DNA from: Delphinapterus leucas
Lineage: Eukaryota > Chordata > Mammalia > Artiodactyla > Monodontidae
DNA length: 64,000 nucleotides
NCBI RefSeq assembly: GCF_002288925.2
Contig: NW_022098000.1
Coordinates: forward strand, 21,923,205 to 21,987,204
Direction: 5' to 3'
Shown: positions 22,076-34,410 of the stretch, piece by piece
How the letters are laid out: every line of letters begins with the position of its first letter
How positions within the stretch are numbered: the first letter of the stretch is position 1
Made by a program: the position numbers and the translations under genes
The notes under the pieces: model-generated
Told to the model about the DNA's origin: nothing
What the model saw: only the letters and a program-made list of their open reading frames with translations
The model's database searches: none

Positions 22076-23479
22076 GCTGCCTCTCATGCTAAAACCTGAC
22101 TAAGTTTAACTCTGCTAGGAAAAATGAAAGTACATCCAACTGGCCACCTACAAATACCTATAACACACTACTGGGTTCTAAGTAACAACCTAAGGTTTTG
22201 TAAGGAACGATTTATGCCCAAGGCATCCTAACACCAAGACAATGGTGTACAAAACAGAATGTCACTGGACCCATGGTTACTACTGGCTACAATGTTTATG
22301 GAACATACACTTGATTTGGTTTTTCTTCCCCATTCAAATGAGTCAGAAAGAAGGTTGGTGTCCTGCTCACAGCATCAATGAAGTCATATTAAATCTCAGG
22401 TGGCAAGCCTGCTTAGAAATGACAGAAAAGCAAATAATGGTGATAATGTAATTTCAGTGAGGCTATAAGCTGAAAAGAATCTCAAGTGGAAACTTCTGGT
22501 TTAAGTGCCCTGGAGGATAACATGATACAGAACGAGAAATGTGTCCACCAAGTAGAGCACTGGTCAGTTTCTAGAGCCAGGATGAGTAATGAAATGAGCT
22601 CCCAAATCCCTTTAAAATATGGATATGCAGCATATAATTAAATCAGTATGGATCTATCTCTATCTCTAGATATTACATCAACCGATGTGATTAAAAATAC
22701 ACAATTTTTTTTTAGAACACAGATATATAGTTAAAAGATTAAAAAAATAAAGAGACCCATGGCAATGAGTTTGGGATAACAATCTAGTCTTAAACCAAGA
22801 CAGAAAGTTGCGGAATGGGCTATCATAAAATCAGAATGTCTCCAACTCCAAAGAGTATCAAGAAGGAGAAGCATTAGCTTGAGGTTTGACACAGAACTTT
22901 CAGAGAGTACAAACACCAGAGAGGGCCTGTGGGGATATTGCATAAATAAGCGCCTCCCCTCACCCAACAGCTGGGAGTACAGATTAACCTGAGGCCAAGG
23001 ACTTTTTTTGGACGCTGATAACCCCATTCCCACACAGCCTGAAAAAGGTAGAAAGGCACTGTGCCAAAGGTTGCTGGGTCTCCTGACTCTGCCCCGCCCC
23101 TAGGCCCAGTTCCAAGGTGAGGATCCCATCCTGGGGTTAAGTTCCATCAGGAAGGTCAGTGCTCAGCTCATCCTCCAAAAATGCCGTTTGCTTCGCACTC
23201 TATTTACCACCGACCAACCTCCTCCGGGCTGGATGTCCTGTCCAAGAACAAAACAATGTATGGAAAGCTACAGCAGAGGAGAATCATGTGGGTATTTACT
23301 CTTCAATCCAAAACAAATTCTAGGTCAAGATACCCATTACTGTGTCATAAACCAGCATATGATACTTACATCCAAGTGTCACATCTATCCATTTCAGTAC
23401 CCATATCTTATCTATCACTTACAGGAATTTAGGGTGGTTATGGGCCCGCTACGGATACATACGTGTGCCAACTATGCAC
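22076..23479. other. unannotated DNA
   Basis: No recognised repeat. 'ctatctctatctctag' at 22650 is a tiny microsatellite. Open frames of 100-121 codons at 22731-23553 lack recognisable motifs. Confidence 0.5.
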
Positions 23480-24070
23480 AAGCACTCTTCTTGATGGAGT
23501 GGACAGGAAACAGTCCACAACTGTCTAACTTATCTGGAATCACACACACATAGAAAGTTAATACCACAAGAGCACCCAGTAAAAGAGAAGAAGCACCAAA
23601 GCACTGAGCACTGTGGGGAGGAGGGAGAGATCTGGGGCTGGGATGCCCAGAGAGACTCCCCAGAGGAGTGGGGCTTGGACCAACCCTTAAAAGAGCAGTA
23701 GGTATGGGTAGGCCAAGGGATTTGGGAAGGGTATTCCAAATGAAGGACAGCATCCAAGGAGCAGAGGGGGAAGGGGGTCGCCACACTTTGGGAAGAATGA
23801 AGCGGTCACGTGCCTGACTGGCATGTGATATGATTCCGCCTTCACCAGAAAAGTGTCGGCAATGATTTAAAACACATTAAAACATGTGAATGCTCCATAA
23901 ATGTTAAATGAATTTATTCCGAGCAGTGGATCAGGGCAGACTTCACACAAGTGGCATGGGGCCAGGTTATTAAGGGTTTTTACCAGGTGGAAGGCCTAGG
24001 AGGCAGAATGCTGATGGGTGTTTCAAGCTGAAGCACAGCATGAAAGGAGGCGTAGAAGCGTGGAAGGATA
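23480..24070 (-). repeat. L2 LINE ORF2 fragment, reversed
   Basis: 'ttggaccaacccttaaaag', 'gggaagggtattccaaat' and 'ggacagcatccaaggagcag' track reversed L2 ('gggccttgaagga...gggcattccaggcagagggaacagcatg'), with 'ccaggttattaagggttttt' further on. Diverged, bounds approximate. Confidence 0.6.
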
Positions 24071-24269
24071 CGGCAGGTAGGGGGCAGCGCACCTGGGCAA
24101 CAACATCATCTCTGAGCATGCTGATGCTCTCCCCTAGTACCTTATATACATCCACCTCTCCCATCCGCACCACTAGCCCAGGCCGTGTTCTTCCATGTGG
24201 ACTCCCAGCTGGTGAGTCCCGAGCATCCAGCCCTGTCCCCTCCCATCCATCCCCACACACTGCACCAGA

Positions 24270-24725
24270 GCCACCAAAATCTGCAGGCCCACTCCTGCCT
24301 GAAGCCTTTCAACAGTGGTGTCCCTTGTTCTCTGGATACGACCTACAATCCCTCATTTGCTTAGAGCCCCTCCATCACTGGCTCACACCTGCTTCCAGCC
24401 CAAGACTGCCCTCCCCTGCCCCGACCACACCCACCTCCCTCCACCTTCTCCTTTCTGCAGGCACGTCCTGTGCTGGGAAAGCTCCCTCAGCCTCCTGCAT
24501 AAAGGTCCCTCTGACCTCACCTCTGCATAAAGGTCCTTCACTCAGACAAACCCTCCCTGACTCCTCTTCCCCAAAACCCCAGGTTTGGTGAGGTCCCTCT
24601 GTTTACACTCTAATCACAGCCCAGATATGAACGAACACTGAGGACCTAAGTCCTCGAGGACAAGGGCTGTGTGTGTCTGCTTCACAGGGACCATCAGCTC
24701 GGTGCTGGGCACACGGGGGTGCCCA
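24270..24725 (+). repeat. L2 LINE 3' end
   Basis: 'gaagcctttcaacagtggtg', 'ctgtttacactctaatcac', 'gtcctcgaggacaagggctg' and 'tcggtgctgggcacacg' match the L2 ORF2 tail and 3' UTR on the plus strand. The 183-codon open frame at 24040-24591 overlaps this L2 and is therefore not taken as a gene. Confidence 0.6.
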
Positions 24726-25515
24726 CTGCATATCTGGGGGATGAGTGCTGCAGGGTCAAGAGGCTGGAGAGCAGACTGGGGACAAGATGGGGAAGACCTT
24801 GAAAGTCCTCTGACCTTTATTCCACAAGCAGTGGGTGAAAACAGCCGGGGCCCCAGGCAGCCTTGCCAGCAACGCTGCTGCCTCCATCACTGCTCCCGAC
24901 AGCAACCAGAGGGGCTGACTCCCTTTATGACCTTCATCAAAGAAAGCAGCAAGAAAGGCTGGGGCTGCTTCCCACGCCCCACCCCACACCGCCCCCCGCT
25001 TCTGAGGAAGTCCCCAGCGCAGCAGGGCTGCCTCGCCACCCAGCGGGGCAGGAGGACACGGCTTCCACCTCACCTGCCTCGGACGTGCGGTTGGTCGGTT
25101 CATGCAGCAGGCGGCACGGTGCCCCCTGATCTGCAGGCAGAAGAGGCTCCCTCCGCTGCAGATAGGCTCTAACTCAGGGTCCCAAATTTACCCCACTCGG
25201 AAATAGGACATTCCTCCCCCTCTTAAAGGAGGGTCCTCCCCCGCCTGCCCCCACTGGCAGCCAATTCGCTGTGGTGATTACCATCACCTGATCTAGAACT
25301 TCGATGTCCATCCCCCCCAGCGCTGGCTCCTGGGGTGTGTTTCCCCTCAGCCTGGACCTCAGTCGGTCATCCCACAAATACTCTTGACGCCACATCTGCC
25401 CCTGTGGAGCCTTAATCCTCGGTAAATCCAACTGGCCGAACTGACTCGTTTTGCTGAGATTCAGGCTGTCAATATGAATTCCCGGAAACTCCCTCGCCTT
25501 CAAATGTCAAGGCGC
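24726..25515. other. unannotated GC-moderate DNA
   Basis: Overlapping frames on both strands (24669-25172 plus, 24756-25103 minus, 25174-25503 minus) show no recognisable domain; 'ttgaaagtcctctgaccttt' may be more L2 relic. Confidence 0.4.
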
Positions 25516-25519
25516 TTGT

Positions 25520-25805
25520 TACATGCTACAAGTGGATGAAACTCCAAACATTATGCCAAGAAGCCAGACACAAAGGGCGACATACTGTATGATTCTGTTT
25601 ATATGAAATATGCAGAATAAACAAATACACAAAGATAGAAAGATTAGTGTTGCCCAGAGGCTGCAGGGAAAGGGCGGGCAGAGAACGGCTGATGGGCACA
25701 GGGTCTCCTGTGGGGGATGAAAATGTTTCAAGATTAGACACAGGTGGCTGGAGCACCACACTGTGGGTGAACTACATGCACTGAACTGTCCACTTCAAAA
25801 TGGTT
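25520..25805 (+). mobile_element. L1 3' fragment
   Basis: 'ctacaagtggatgaaactcc', 'aaacattatgccaagaagcc', 'gattctgtttatatgaaat', 'tgcccagaggctgcaggga' and 'ttcaaaatggttaattt' are L1 3' region wording in order. Confidence 0.85.
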
Positions 25806-25811
25806 AATTTC

Positions 25812-25919
25812 AGGGACTTCCCTGATGGTCCACGCTTCTACTGCAGCAGGCATGGGTTTGATCCCTGGTTGGGGAACTAAGATGCCGCGTGCTGCACGGT
25901 AACAAAAAAAAAAAAAAAA
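25812..25919 (+). mobile_element. short tRNA-derived SINE (about 100 bp)
   Basis: Head 'gggacttccctgatggtcc', B box 'gggtttgatccctgg', tail 'ctgcacggtaac' plus A17. This is the minimal tRNA-like SINE type shared by whales and ruminants. TSD 'ggttaatttc' (25802-25811) and 'ggttgatttc' (25920-25929). It sits at the end of the preceding L1. Confidence 0.9.
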
Positions 25920-25929
25920 GGTTGATTTC

Positions 25930-26455
25930 GTAGACTTTTGCTTGGAAAAAAAAAAAATCAAATACTTAAAAAAAAAAACCCGAAAAACAACCTACTCTTT
26001 CCCCTCCCAATTCATAAAGGGAGGCTGAGCATCTCCTACTTTCCTGCCTCCTTCAAGAATTGACTGTTCAACTCCACTTCCCCCTTTACCTTCAATTTCC
26101 TCTCTGTAGGATCCTTTTATCAGCTGACAAATCTGTTCAAGTCTCCCCAACCTAAAATCTTTCCCCTTAACCCTATTTACCCTTGAATCTCACCTAGAAC
26201 CACCTCACGATCTCATAAAAAGCAGCCAACATCAAACAGCCTTCACTTTTTTAGCTCCAATATTCCCTCTAGTTCTGTTTCCGGCTGTAAGGCAGTCTAC
26301 AGATGCTGAAACCTATGTGCTACTTCTAAAATTGACAGATAAAATATACACAAAACTTATAAAAATGAATAGACGAACCTGCAAGAGACTCTGAGGTCAA
26401 GACTGAGCCGGGCATGAGTCAGTAAAAGGAAGCTGTCAGACACCCTGGGAGTTGC
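25930..26455. other. unannotated DNA
   Basis: No recognised repeat apart from A-runs near 25945-25980. Confidence 0.5.
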
Positions 26456-26459
26456 ATGG

Positions 26460-26600
26460 TCTAGAGAGACCTGAGCCACACATGGCTATTTAAATGTAAA
26501 TTAAGTAAAAGTAAATGAAAAACCTCAGTTCCTCACTTGCATTAGCCACACTGCAAGTGCTCTGTGACTGGTGACTACTATACTGGACAGTGCAAAACAT
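26460..26600 (-). mobile_element. non-autonomous hAT-like fossil, reversed
   Basis: 'gagccacacatggctattta' + 'aatgtaaattaagtaaaag', 'cctcagttcctcacttgcat' + 'tagccacactgcaagtgctc' and 'actggacagtgcaaaac' match the reverse of the same family seen at 60.9-62.2 kb (left half in the plus direction there). Confidence 0.7.
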
Positions 26601-27086
26601 ATCCCAGAGAAACACCTCAGCATCTGGAAGCGAGCAGCTCAGTGTGCACTGGCACCTCATTCAGACATCACAGAACCTGAGGTTATAAACATCCTGAAAG
26701 AAGTCCCTAGAGTAAAGAAAAGGGGAGGCAGATGCTGGGTTGACGAGTCCCCAGAGCAGAACGCTACATGATCAGACATACAAAAAACGCCAGAAGAACC
26801 TTTGTGTAACACAAGAATGTAAAGGTTAAATGGTTAAAGAGAACAAGGTGATGTGGGGACGTGATGCAGCAAATTTTTATTAAAGCAAAAGCACTGTCCA
26901 AAATCAGCAGTAACTAAAAAGAAAGTTAAGTAGTATCTATCAAACAGGCATGAACAAAAAGGAAATTAGCTATTTTTAAAACTGTTCCAAAAGACAGCCA
27001 ATCTGAAGGCCCAAATACAATAATGTATAGATGGCAAAGAGAATGGCGGCGGGGGGGGGGGGAAGAAATGAACATCTCGAACATCT
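26601..27086. other. unannotated DNA
   Basis: Single-copy-looking, with a 'ggcggcgggg' G-run at about 27044-27061. Confidence 0.5.
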
Positions 27087-27100
27087 AAAAAGGTATTTAC

Positions 27101-27264
27101 GGGACTTCCCTGGCGGTCCAGTGGTTAAGACTCCATGTTCTACTGCAGGGGGCGCAGGTTCGATCCCTGGTCAGGGAACTAAGATCCCTGTATGCCGCGC
27201 CATGTGGCATGCATGCATTCATACATACACGCATGCATGCATGCATACATAAATAAAAATTTTG
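27101..27264 (+). mobile_element. short tRNA-derived SINE with (ATGC)n tail
   Basis: Head 'gggacttccctggcggtcc', B box 'aggttcgatccctgg', then 'gccgcgccatgtggc' and a tail built of 'gcatgcatgcattcatac' units before 'aaataaaaat'. TSD 'aaaaaggtatttac' (27087-27100) and 'aaaaaggtgtttac' (27265-27278). Confidence 0.93.
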
Positions 27265-27348
27265 AAAAAGGTGTTTACACCACACTGAGACCTTACTCTT
27301 GATTAACTCCTTTCTGCTCTGGATTTTTATTTTACAAACTGACCACTA

Positions 27349-27692
27349 GGGCTTCCCTGGTGGCGCAGTGGTTAAGAATCCACCTGCCTATGCAGGGGAT
27401 GGGGGTTCGAGCCCTGGTCTGGGAAGATCCCACATGCCGTGGAGCAACTAAGCCCGCGAACCACAACTACTGAGCCTGCGCTCTAGAGCCCGCGAGCCAC
27501 AACTACTGAAGCCCGCGTGCCTAGAGCCCGTGCTCCGCAACAGGAGAAGCCCCTGCAGTGAGAAGCTCATGCACCACAAGGAAGAGTAGCCCCCGCTCGC
27601 CCCAACTAGAGAAAGCCCGCGTGCAGCAACAAAGACCCAACACAGCCCAAATAAATAAAATAAATTAATTTTTAAAAAAAACAACAAAAAAA
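27349..27692 (+). mobile_element. CHR-type SINE, long form
   Basis: Head 'gggcttccctggtggcgcag', B box 'gggttcgagccc', repeated 'cacaactactgaagcccg' blocks, ending 'gacccaacacagcc' and a mixed A/T tail. TSD 'ctgaccacta' (27339-27348) and 'ctgaacacta' (27694-27703). Confidence 0.95.
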
Positions 27693-27703
27693 CCCTGAAC
27701 ACT

Positions 27704-28035
27704 ACAGTCCTCCAGTAGAGCACCTATGCAAGCAACCAGCATATTCAGACGACATAAATTTACTTTTAAATATTATCCTACCGAAGTATGGTACTTACAG
27801 ACCTACAGATACATTTATTTGATAAAATGACCAAAACCAGTCCACCTGATGAAGTTCACGTACAAAGGTGACATTCAGAGATCCTCCTGTGACATAAATC
27901 AAGAAATTTATTCAGGCAGAAGGACTCAGGAGGCAATAGCTGATGAAGTAAGACACCACCACCCACCCCCATGAAGGATGTTTTCACAGCCAAGTAGAAG
28001 GTTGGTCCTTATTTAAAAATACAATAGGCTCTAGT
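27704..28035. other. unannotated DNA
   Basis: No recognised feature. Confidence 0.5.
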
Positions 28036-28040
28036 TAGAA

Positions 28041-28542
28041 CAGGGGTTCTCAAAGTGTAGGCCAGACACCTGAAGGTCCTTGGGTCCTTTTCAGGGGTTC
28101 TATAAGATCAAAACTATTTTTGTAATGTTGCTAAGAGATTACTTTTTCAATCTCATCTCTCTCTTCACTGTTAAGTGACCCAGAGGCTACATAATGTGTG
28201 ATATCTCAAAAGACTGAATGCAGAAGCAGAGAAGAGGATCCAGTTGTCCTTCATTAAGCCAGATACCAAAGTGATGGGCAAAAACAGTCAAATGTCTGGT
28301 TTCACTCATTTCTTTTTGTTTGGAAAAGAATATTTTTCATAAAAATATAGACAATGTTATCATATAATGGGCTAATTATTACTTTTAGATGTATTACTAT
28401 TTAAAATTATTTAAAAATAATTTAAAATCAATTTCTAACAGAATAAATACCAATAGATATAACCCACATAAACAAAAGCTCTGAGGTTCTCAGTAATTTT
28501 TAGAAGTGCAGGTCCTCAGACCAAAAAGTCTCAGAGTTGCTG
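28041..28542 (+). mobile_element. hAT-Charlie-type DNA transposon fossil
   Basis: Begins 'caggggttctcaaagtgtag', continues 'ccttttcaggggttctataa' + 'gatcaaaactatttttgtaatg' and ends 'ctcagagttgctg', giving short imperfect terminal inverted repeats with the 'CAG...CTG' ends of hAT elements. It carries no transposase frame; a non-autonomous, old copy. Confidence 0.75.
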
Positions 28543-30880
28543 TATTAAAAACCGCATACAGAATTTTTTCCCCTCTGTAAGGTTTTATCTCTAAAAAGAC
28601 GTTAATTTAGCTTCTCAACTTAAAGGCAAAATTCCCAAATATACCTCAAAAAGAGCCAGCTAGCAGTAATGAATAAAACGTACAATGAATACATTTTAAT
28701 TTAAAGCACTCTGTGAAATAATTACATTCTTACCGGTTTCCCAGTAACTCAAATTATATACAGCAGGATGAGCTGATTTTCACATTAGTATGTGGGCTAA
28801 AACCTCTGAACGTTTCTTTAGCATGATACTTCCCTTTCAGATGAAGATACTCCTCGTGGAAACTCTTACTCACCAAAACCTAAAACTTAATTAAGTCATA
28901 AGTAATAAGGCCTAAGTATCCTGTAGCTAAGTCACATTAGGTAGTGCTGCAGCTAAAATGCTATTAACTCACCAGCCAGTACACAGATGCTGAAGTGCTT
29001 ATGTACATATACATATATACATACACACACACACACGTGAGAGAAAGAGAGAGAGAGGGCTCAGAATCAATCAAAAATTCATTTTCCGGCCACTACAAAA
29101 CATCTTTTAAAACACCACACTTTCCATTTAACTATCGCCTCAGTTGTCCAACTGTCACTGGGTCCTCCGTTCTCTGATTCATGTTGCTAATGAGTCCAAC
29201 AGAGCGTCAGGCAGGAGGTTTCCCCAAACTTAAAAGTGCAGCCTGCTCAGGGGAGCACATCTGCCCGGTCAGGGGCTCACCTCCTTCTCCCTCTAAATGG
29301 GGTGTCAGTGGCAGGTATGTCCCTGACATGACACAGAAATATAATTACCAACAGGAAAGCAGAGTCCCCACTGGAGGAAGAAAAGCAGGTCAGCAGAGAC
29401 AGACAGAATGAATATGAATAAGAGGGAGAAAAATCACAGGACACTCCTTTCTCCAAAATAAGAATCTGAAGGTGACATTTCAGAGCTCCAAGCATGACCC
29501 CCCCGCCTCATTTATTCCTTTGACAGAGAGCAGTGTCGACGGGAGAACAAATCCTGTGTGAAGCTTAACACTCACTTGCTATAAAGGTGTATTATGTCCT
29601 CCCATCCGTCGTGAAGAAACCCAGTGCTTTCAAACAAGAGTTCAGGGTGTTCACCTTAGGTCACGGCCACAGTGCAGTTATCTGCAGGCTTCTCTCTACA
29701 AAATGTTTTCTCTATTTGCTTTCTTAGTTTGGAAAACATTACAGAGAAATGCCTGTAGGCCAAGCGGTCTGTCTCATTAGGGGAAACAACTTGATTTCAA
29801 GAAAGAAAAAAATCATGACTGTTTCCTGGGGACAGCACAGTTGAAATGTCAATAATGGGCACTGGGGTCCAGACCAACACCTCCTCCCCCACCTCCTGCT
29901 CAACACGGCTTAACCCTGCTGCACTTGGTTGCCGGATACTGTGGGGCCTTTGTCTTACAGGGATACCAATTGATGCGAAAGACAACTCACCAGGTAGCAC
30001 CCACAAATCTTATTTAATCAAATCAAAGAGCAAAGGGAAGGGAGAACAGAAAGTTTAGTTGGTTAACTTAGAACGAATGACATCTCGTGTTAATCTTATT
30101 TTTTTCTGAGAATGAAATGTAAGTAACTCACTGAAATTAAACTGATTTTCATGTGTGGTTTATGGACATCATTATTAGTCATAACTCATCTTCAAAGGCT
30201 TTTTTTTTTACTTATATTCAGTACAATCTTCACTGAAAACTTTTAAACTTATATTACTCGATACACTGCCACCAAGTAGAAGGACAGTGATCAGAGTGCT
30301 AAGACGGCAGCAACAGACAGGTAGGAAGGCAATGTGGTGCCAAAGTAAAACACCTCTAATGTCAATACACTCTACACAGCTCCTCGGAAATGGTCCCTCT
30401 CCCATTTCTCAGGAAACAGGTTGTAACTTCAATCATTACAACCAAGTTCATTATGAAGAACAAAGGAATTCAAAAACCAAGAACTTTCAGGACTTTCAGT
30501 AACCAAGTCTAAAATAAGTACATATATAGTTCAGTGGCAAATTGATATTTTTAAAAAACAGATGTGGAAATGTTCTAGCAAGTACCATCCATTTCCCTTT
30601 TCCAACACAAGCCAAGTTTTGTTTAGGGCTCTATCCTCCCCAGTTCAGTGGGTGAGATCTGATAGGGTCAGGACCCGGGGGCAGGTTGGGGGTGGGTAGG
30701 TAAGCGTGTGACCCTGATGACCAGCTGGGTGATAGACCAACCGGAGCCAGAGAGGCTTCTGGGAAGATGACCTGCAGCACAGGGTGAAATATGCAAGGAA
30801 GGGTCATGGATGATGTTATTTTTAGTTTTTTAAAACAATTATTTAGTATTAACTTATTTTTATTTAGTAAAAATCTTTTA
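28543..30880. other. unannotated DNA with one microsatellite
   Basis: At 28999-29058 a compound repeat reads (TACATA), (AC)9-type, then (GA)n-type runs. The rest shows no recognised repeat or exon, making this one of the longest repeat-poor stretches in the window. Confidence 0.55.
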
Positions 30881-30895
30881 AAGATTCACAGAATT

Positions 30896-31202
30896 GGACT
30901 TCCCTGGTGGTGCAGTGGTTAAGAATCCTCCTGCCAATTCAGGGGACACGGGTTCGAGCCCTGGTCTGGGAAGATCCCACATGCTGCAGAGTAACTAAGC
31001 CCGTGAGCCGCAACTACTGAGCCTGCGCTCTGGAGCCCGTGCTCCGCAACAAGAGAAGCCACCTCAACGAGAAGCCCACATGAAGAGTAGCCACCACTCG
31101 CAGCAACTAGGGAAAGCCCGCACACAGCAACAAAGACCCAACGCAGTCATAAATGAATGAATGAATGAATGAATAAATAAATAAATGGGAGCGGGGGAGA
31201 AA
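30896..31202 (+). mobile_element. CHR-type SINE, long form
   Basis: Head 'ggacttccctggtggtgcag', tail '(aatg)n(aata)n' at 31153-31187. TSD 'agattcacagaatt' (30882-30895) and 'agagtcacagaatt' (31203-31216). Confidence 0.94.
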
Positions 31203-31216
31203 AGAGTCACAGAATT

Positions 31217-31785
31217 CAAATGGCCGCAAAAAAATTTAGGCAAAAAACACTAAGAAAAACTTCTTAATTTTAAGGAATGTAACATACTGGATTCTTCAAA
31301 AGGGCTGCTGAGTCTCTTCACCAGAAAAATTTAAAGAAAGGGTACAGATAAATCATGACCAATGACACCCAATCCTGTATCCCCAACTCCACGCTCAAGG
31401 GCCAGTTTCCATCTGCTCTCTCCACCTACATACATGAGATGCTTCTGAACCTTAAACCCAACAAGCCAAGCCTCCCTTCCTCCTGACTCACTCCAGGTGA
31501 TTTCCTGCCCAATCACCTTCCCAGGAATCCAGCCCTGAAAGCACACTCCACCCCGCAGCATGGATCCCAGGCCAGCCAGGGCTTCAGGCTTGTTAACAGG
31601 CCCTGCGATTCCAGTCACCCACTCCCCCACCGCGGCCTGCCTCAGCCTCGTCACCTCTTTGCCAGAACCATCTTCTATGAACTCCCTGGCCTCCAGAACC
31701 TCCCCTCATCCAGTCCATCTAATGCATGAATCTGTCACATTGATATCTTAAAGCACAACTCATTCACTCAGCAAACAAGTACTGA
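31217..31785. other. unannotated DNA, possible L2 relic
   Basis: Pyrimidine-rich text near 31560-31740 ('gaactccctggcctccagaa') is faintly L2-like. No call is made. Confidence 0.4.
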
Positions 31786-31789
31786 CCGC

Positions 31790-32272
31790 TGTATCAGATA
31801 ACCAAGGACCACAAACTTAGTGGCTTGAAACACCACAAATGCATCTTAGGGGTCAGAAGTCCAAAACGGGTCTCAATGGACTAAAACCAAGGTGTGGGCA
31901 GGGCCGCGTTCCTTTTTGGAGGCTCTATGGGAGAATCCTTTTCTTCGCCTTTTCCAGCTCCTAGGGATTGCCTGTATCACTCCATTCACAGCCCCCTCCT
32001 CCATCTCAAGGCCAGCAACACTGGGCCAAGTCTCCTCACACCCCACCCTTCTACTTCTCTCCCGCCTCCCTGTTCCATACTTAAGGACCCTGGGGGTTAC
32101 CCTGAGCCCACCTGGATAACCTAGGACCCTCCCTGCTTCAGTCAGCTGATTGGCAACCTTAATTCCGTCTGCAACCTTAATGCTGCTCTGCCTATAACCC
32201 CACATATTCATGGGTGCTGGGGATTAGGACACGGACATCTCTGGGGGCCCTTATTCTGCTGACCATAAGCGC
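31790..32272 (-). mobile_element. MLT1-type MaLR solo LTR, reversed
   Basis: 'gtatcagataaccaaggacc' + 'acaaacttagtggcttgaaa', 'aggggtcagaagtccaaaac', 'ctccatctcaaggccagc', 'ggattaggacacggacatct' and 'ttattctgctgaccat' follow a reversed MaLR LTR of the MLT1 type. Frames of 75-112 codons inside it are incidental. Confidence 0.78.
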
Positions 32273-32387
32273 CTGATACAAGGCACCGGGAGGGGCAAAG
32301 GTTAAACACAGACTTGGCTGTCAAGCTTGTGTTAGTCCTTTGATACCAACTGTTAACTGACTCCCGCTGCTTAAAGAATTGAGCCTA

Positions 32388-32582
32388 GGGCTTCCCTGGT
32401 GGCACAGTGGTTGAGAGTCCGCCTGCCGATGCAGGGGACACGGGTTCAAGCCCCGGTCCGGGAGGATCCCACATGCTGCGGAGCGGCTAGGCCCGTGAGC
32501 CATGGCTGCTGAGCCTGCACGTCCGGAGCCTGTGCTCCGCAACGGGAGAGGCCACAAAACGCCCGCATGCCGCAAAAAAAAA
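32388..32582 (+). mobile_element. CHR-type SINE, short form
   Basis: Head 'gggcttccctggtggcacag', B box 'gggttcaagccc'. It lacks a few bases near the 3' end ('gaggccacaaaacgcccgc'). Exact 15-bp TSD 'aaagaattgagccta' at 32373-32387 and 32583-32597. Confidence 0.95.
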
Positions 32583-32599
32583 AAAGAATTGAGCCTAAA

Positions 32600-33500
32600 C
32601 CACTTAATTTGCTATTAAAGCCTTCCATGATTTCGAAACACTCCTGCAGGATTATCTCACACTACTTCCCTGAAGTACCCTAGCGCTGTCCTCAACCTGC
32701 AGAACCGGGAGCACCCAACACACCGGCTTCTGCTCCACAGCCACACGCACACCGCGCTCCAGTTCACATGCCACCTGCCCTCTCTCTGCCTTCCCTGAAT
32801 GCCCACAAAGCCCTGTTGCGCCAGTTGGCCATTCAGCAGTGACACAAAGGGTTCAGGCAGAGGGATGACCCTGAGCCAGCTGTGTGGCCCGGGCATGCCA
32901 CTTGACAGCCTTGCTTTCATGATCTGTCAGTGAAAAGCAGCCCAAATTAGTCTAAATCCGTTCCCAGTTCTACGAACTGGGGGGGTTTGTATCCATTTCT
33001 CTCAACCCCCAAAGTTACTGTCCAATCAAGGTCACCATCACGTCAACTGGATTAGTGCACTCCCTCCCGATAGAGGGTCCCTGACTCCAGCCTTGCGTTG
33101 CTCCCCACTCCCCAAAAAGCATCTTTCTAGGTTACTCACCTCAAAACCAGTTAAAGGCTCTTAGGAAAATGTCCAAACTCCTCAGGGTGGCCCCAGACCC
33201 CTGCTTCCTCCTTCGATTTTCCTATCAGTTCGTCATGTGCTACCTGCTTCCTCACCTCAGTGCCTTTGCCTGAATGCCTACTTCCTCTTTCCACCAGGCA
33301 GATGTCTGCCTGTTCTCCAGGCACCCTTCCCCGGCCCTCCCGGTCTGATTTACGGGTCCTTCCTGTCTGCGCCCATAGCACCCCACACTACGCTCTCCGT
33401 TCTCATCACCGTGGTAGTAGTGTCTGTTCCCCGTCAGGATCCTCCAGACTGCAACTTCCACACGGGCAGCACCGTCAGTCAACCTCATCTACCACCCTAG
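32600..33500 (+). repeat. L2 LINE relics
   Basis: 'ttaaagccttccatgatttc', 'ggctcttaggaaaatgtcc' + 'aaactcctcagggtggccc', 'tcctcacctcagtgcctttg' and 'tccagactgcaacttccaca' resemble L2 ORF2 C-terminal coding sequence and 3' UTR, but are broken up and diverged. Frames on both strands in 33151-33511 fall in this relic. Confidence 0.5.
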
Positions 33501-34199
33501 GTACAGACTGAGGGGTGGTCACCCAAATTCTGGATAGAGCAGAAGGACCTGCTCACAGCCACCCAGAATCAAGATGAGATTTCTCGGTCTGTCTTGCAGC
33601 ATCATGTGGCTGCACGTTTAAGGTTCTGGCCAAGCAGACATAAGCAAAATTGTCTAAGGGCAGTTTCTGGGAACTTCCCTAAGAGAAAGCACGAATGAAT
33701 CCTCTGTCCTTTCTGCCTCTGTCTCTCCCTCCATCCTGCTGCCTCTAAGCCTTACACACAGTGAGCTAGGAGCCTACAGCTGGGTCATACCTGTACCTTT
33801 CTCCAGCCCTTTATGGGAAATACAATACCTTGTTTTGAGATGCCATTATTGGAACCATCATTATTTTGGAATCCCTGTCGCCTGCACTCAAATTTAATTG
33901 CAACACACACAGCCATATCCACAGCACCAGTAATTATCTGTTGCATCAAGTACATACCTCACCTCTTCTACTGGATTATAATCTATTTGTCAGTAGGTGT
34001 ACTGTCATGTGTCTCTGCGGGATCCATGCACCCGAGCAGAGGGCAGCACACAGAACTCCTCTACGGTGAATAAGTGGGGATGGTCAATGAATTGATGACC
34101 ACGTGGTTACTGATGCAGACAGACTCAGTCCAAGCTACACGGGGCTACCTTAACCTTGGCTCACTGCTGCGGCCAACCAAAATAAAGTTAAAAAGAGTG
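33501..34199. other. unannotated DNA
   Basis: No recognised feature. Confidence 0.5.
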
Positions 34200-34410
34200 T
34201 CTACACCACTATGTATAAAATAGATAACTAATGAGGACCTCTTGTATAGCACAGGGAACTCTACTCCGAGCTCTGTGGTGACCTAAATGGAAAGGAAATC
34301 CAAAAAAGAAGGGACATACGTATCCGTATGGCTGATTCACTTTGCTGTACAGCAGAAACTGACACAGCAGTGTAAGCAACTGTACCCCGATTAAAAAGAA
34401 AAAAAAAAAA
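34200..34410 (+). mobile_element. short 5'-truncated L1
   Basis: About 200 bp of L1 3' end nearly identical in wording to the copy at 16.7 kb ('tgtatagcacagggaactct', 'gtggtgacctaaatgg', 'gctgattcactttgctgtac', 'cgattaaaaagaaaa'). Short candidate TSD around 'agtgtc'. Confidence 0.88.

Noticed and set aside
24040..24591. 183-codon plus-strand frame
   Set aside because: It overlaps L2 3' sequence and has low-complexity Ser/Pro/Thr composition typical of pyrimidine-rich DNA.
27190..27250. ATGC-repeat array considered as a possible CRISPR-like or satellite array
   Set aside because: It is the tail of a SINE bounded by that SINE's TSD; no spacers.
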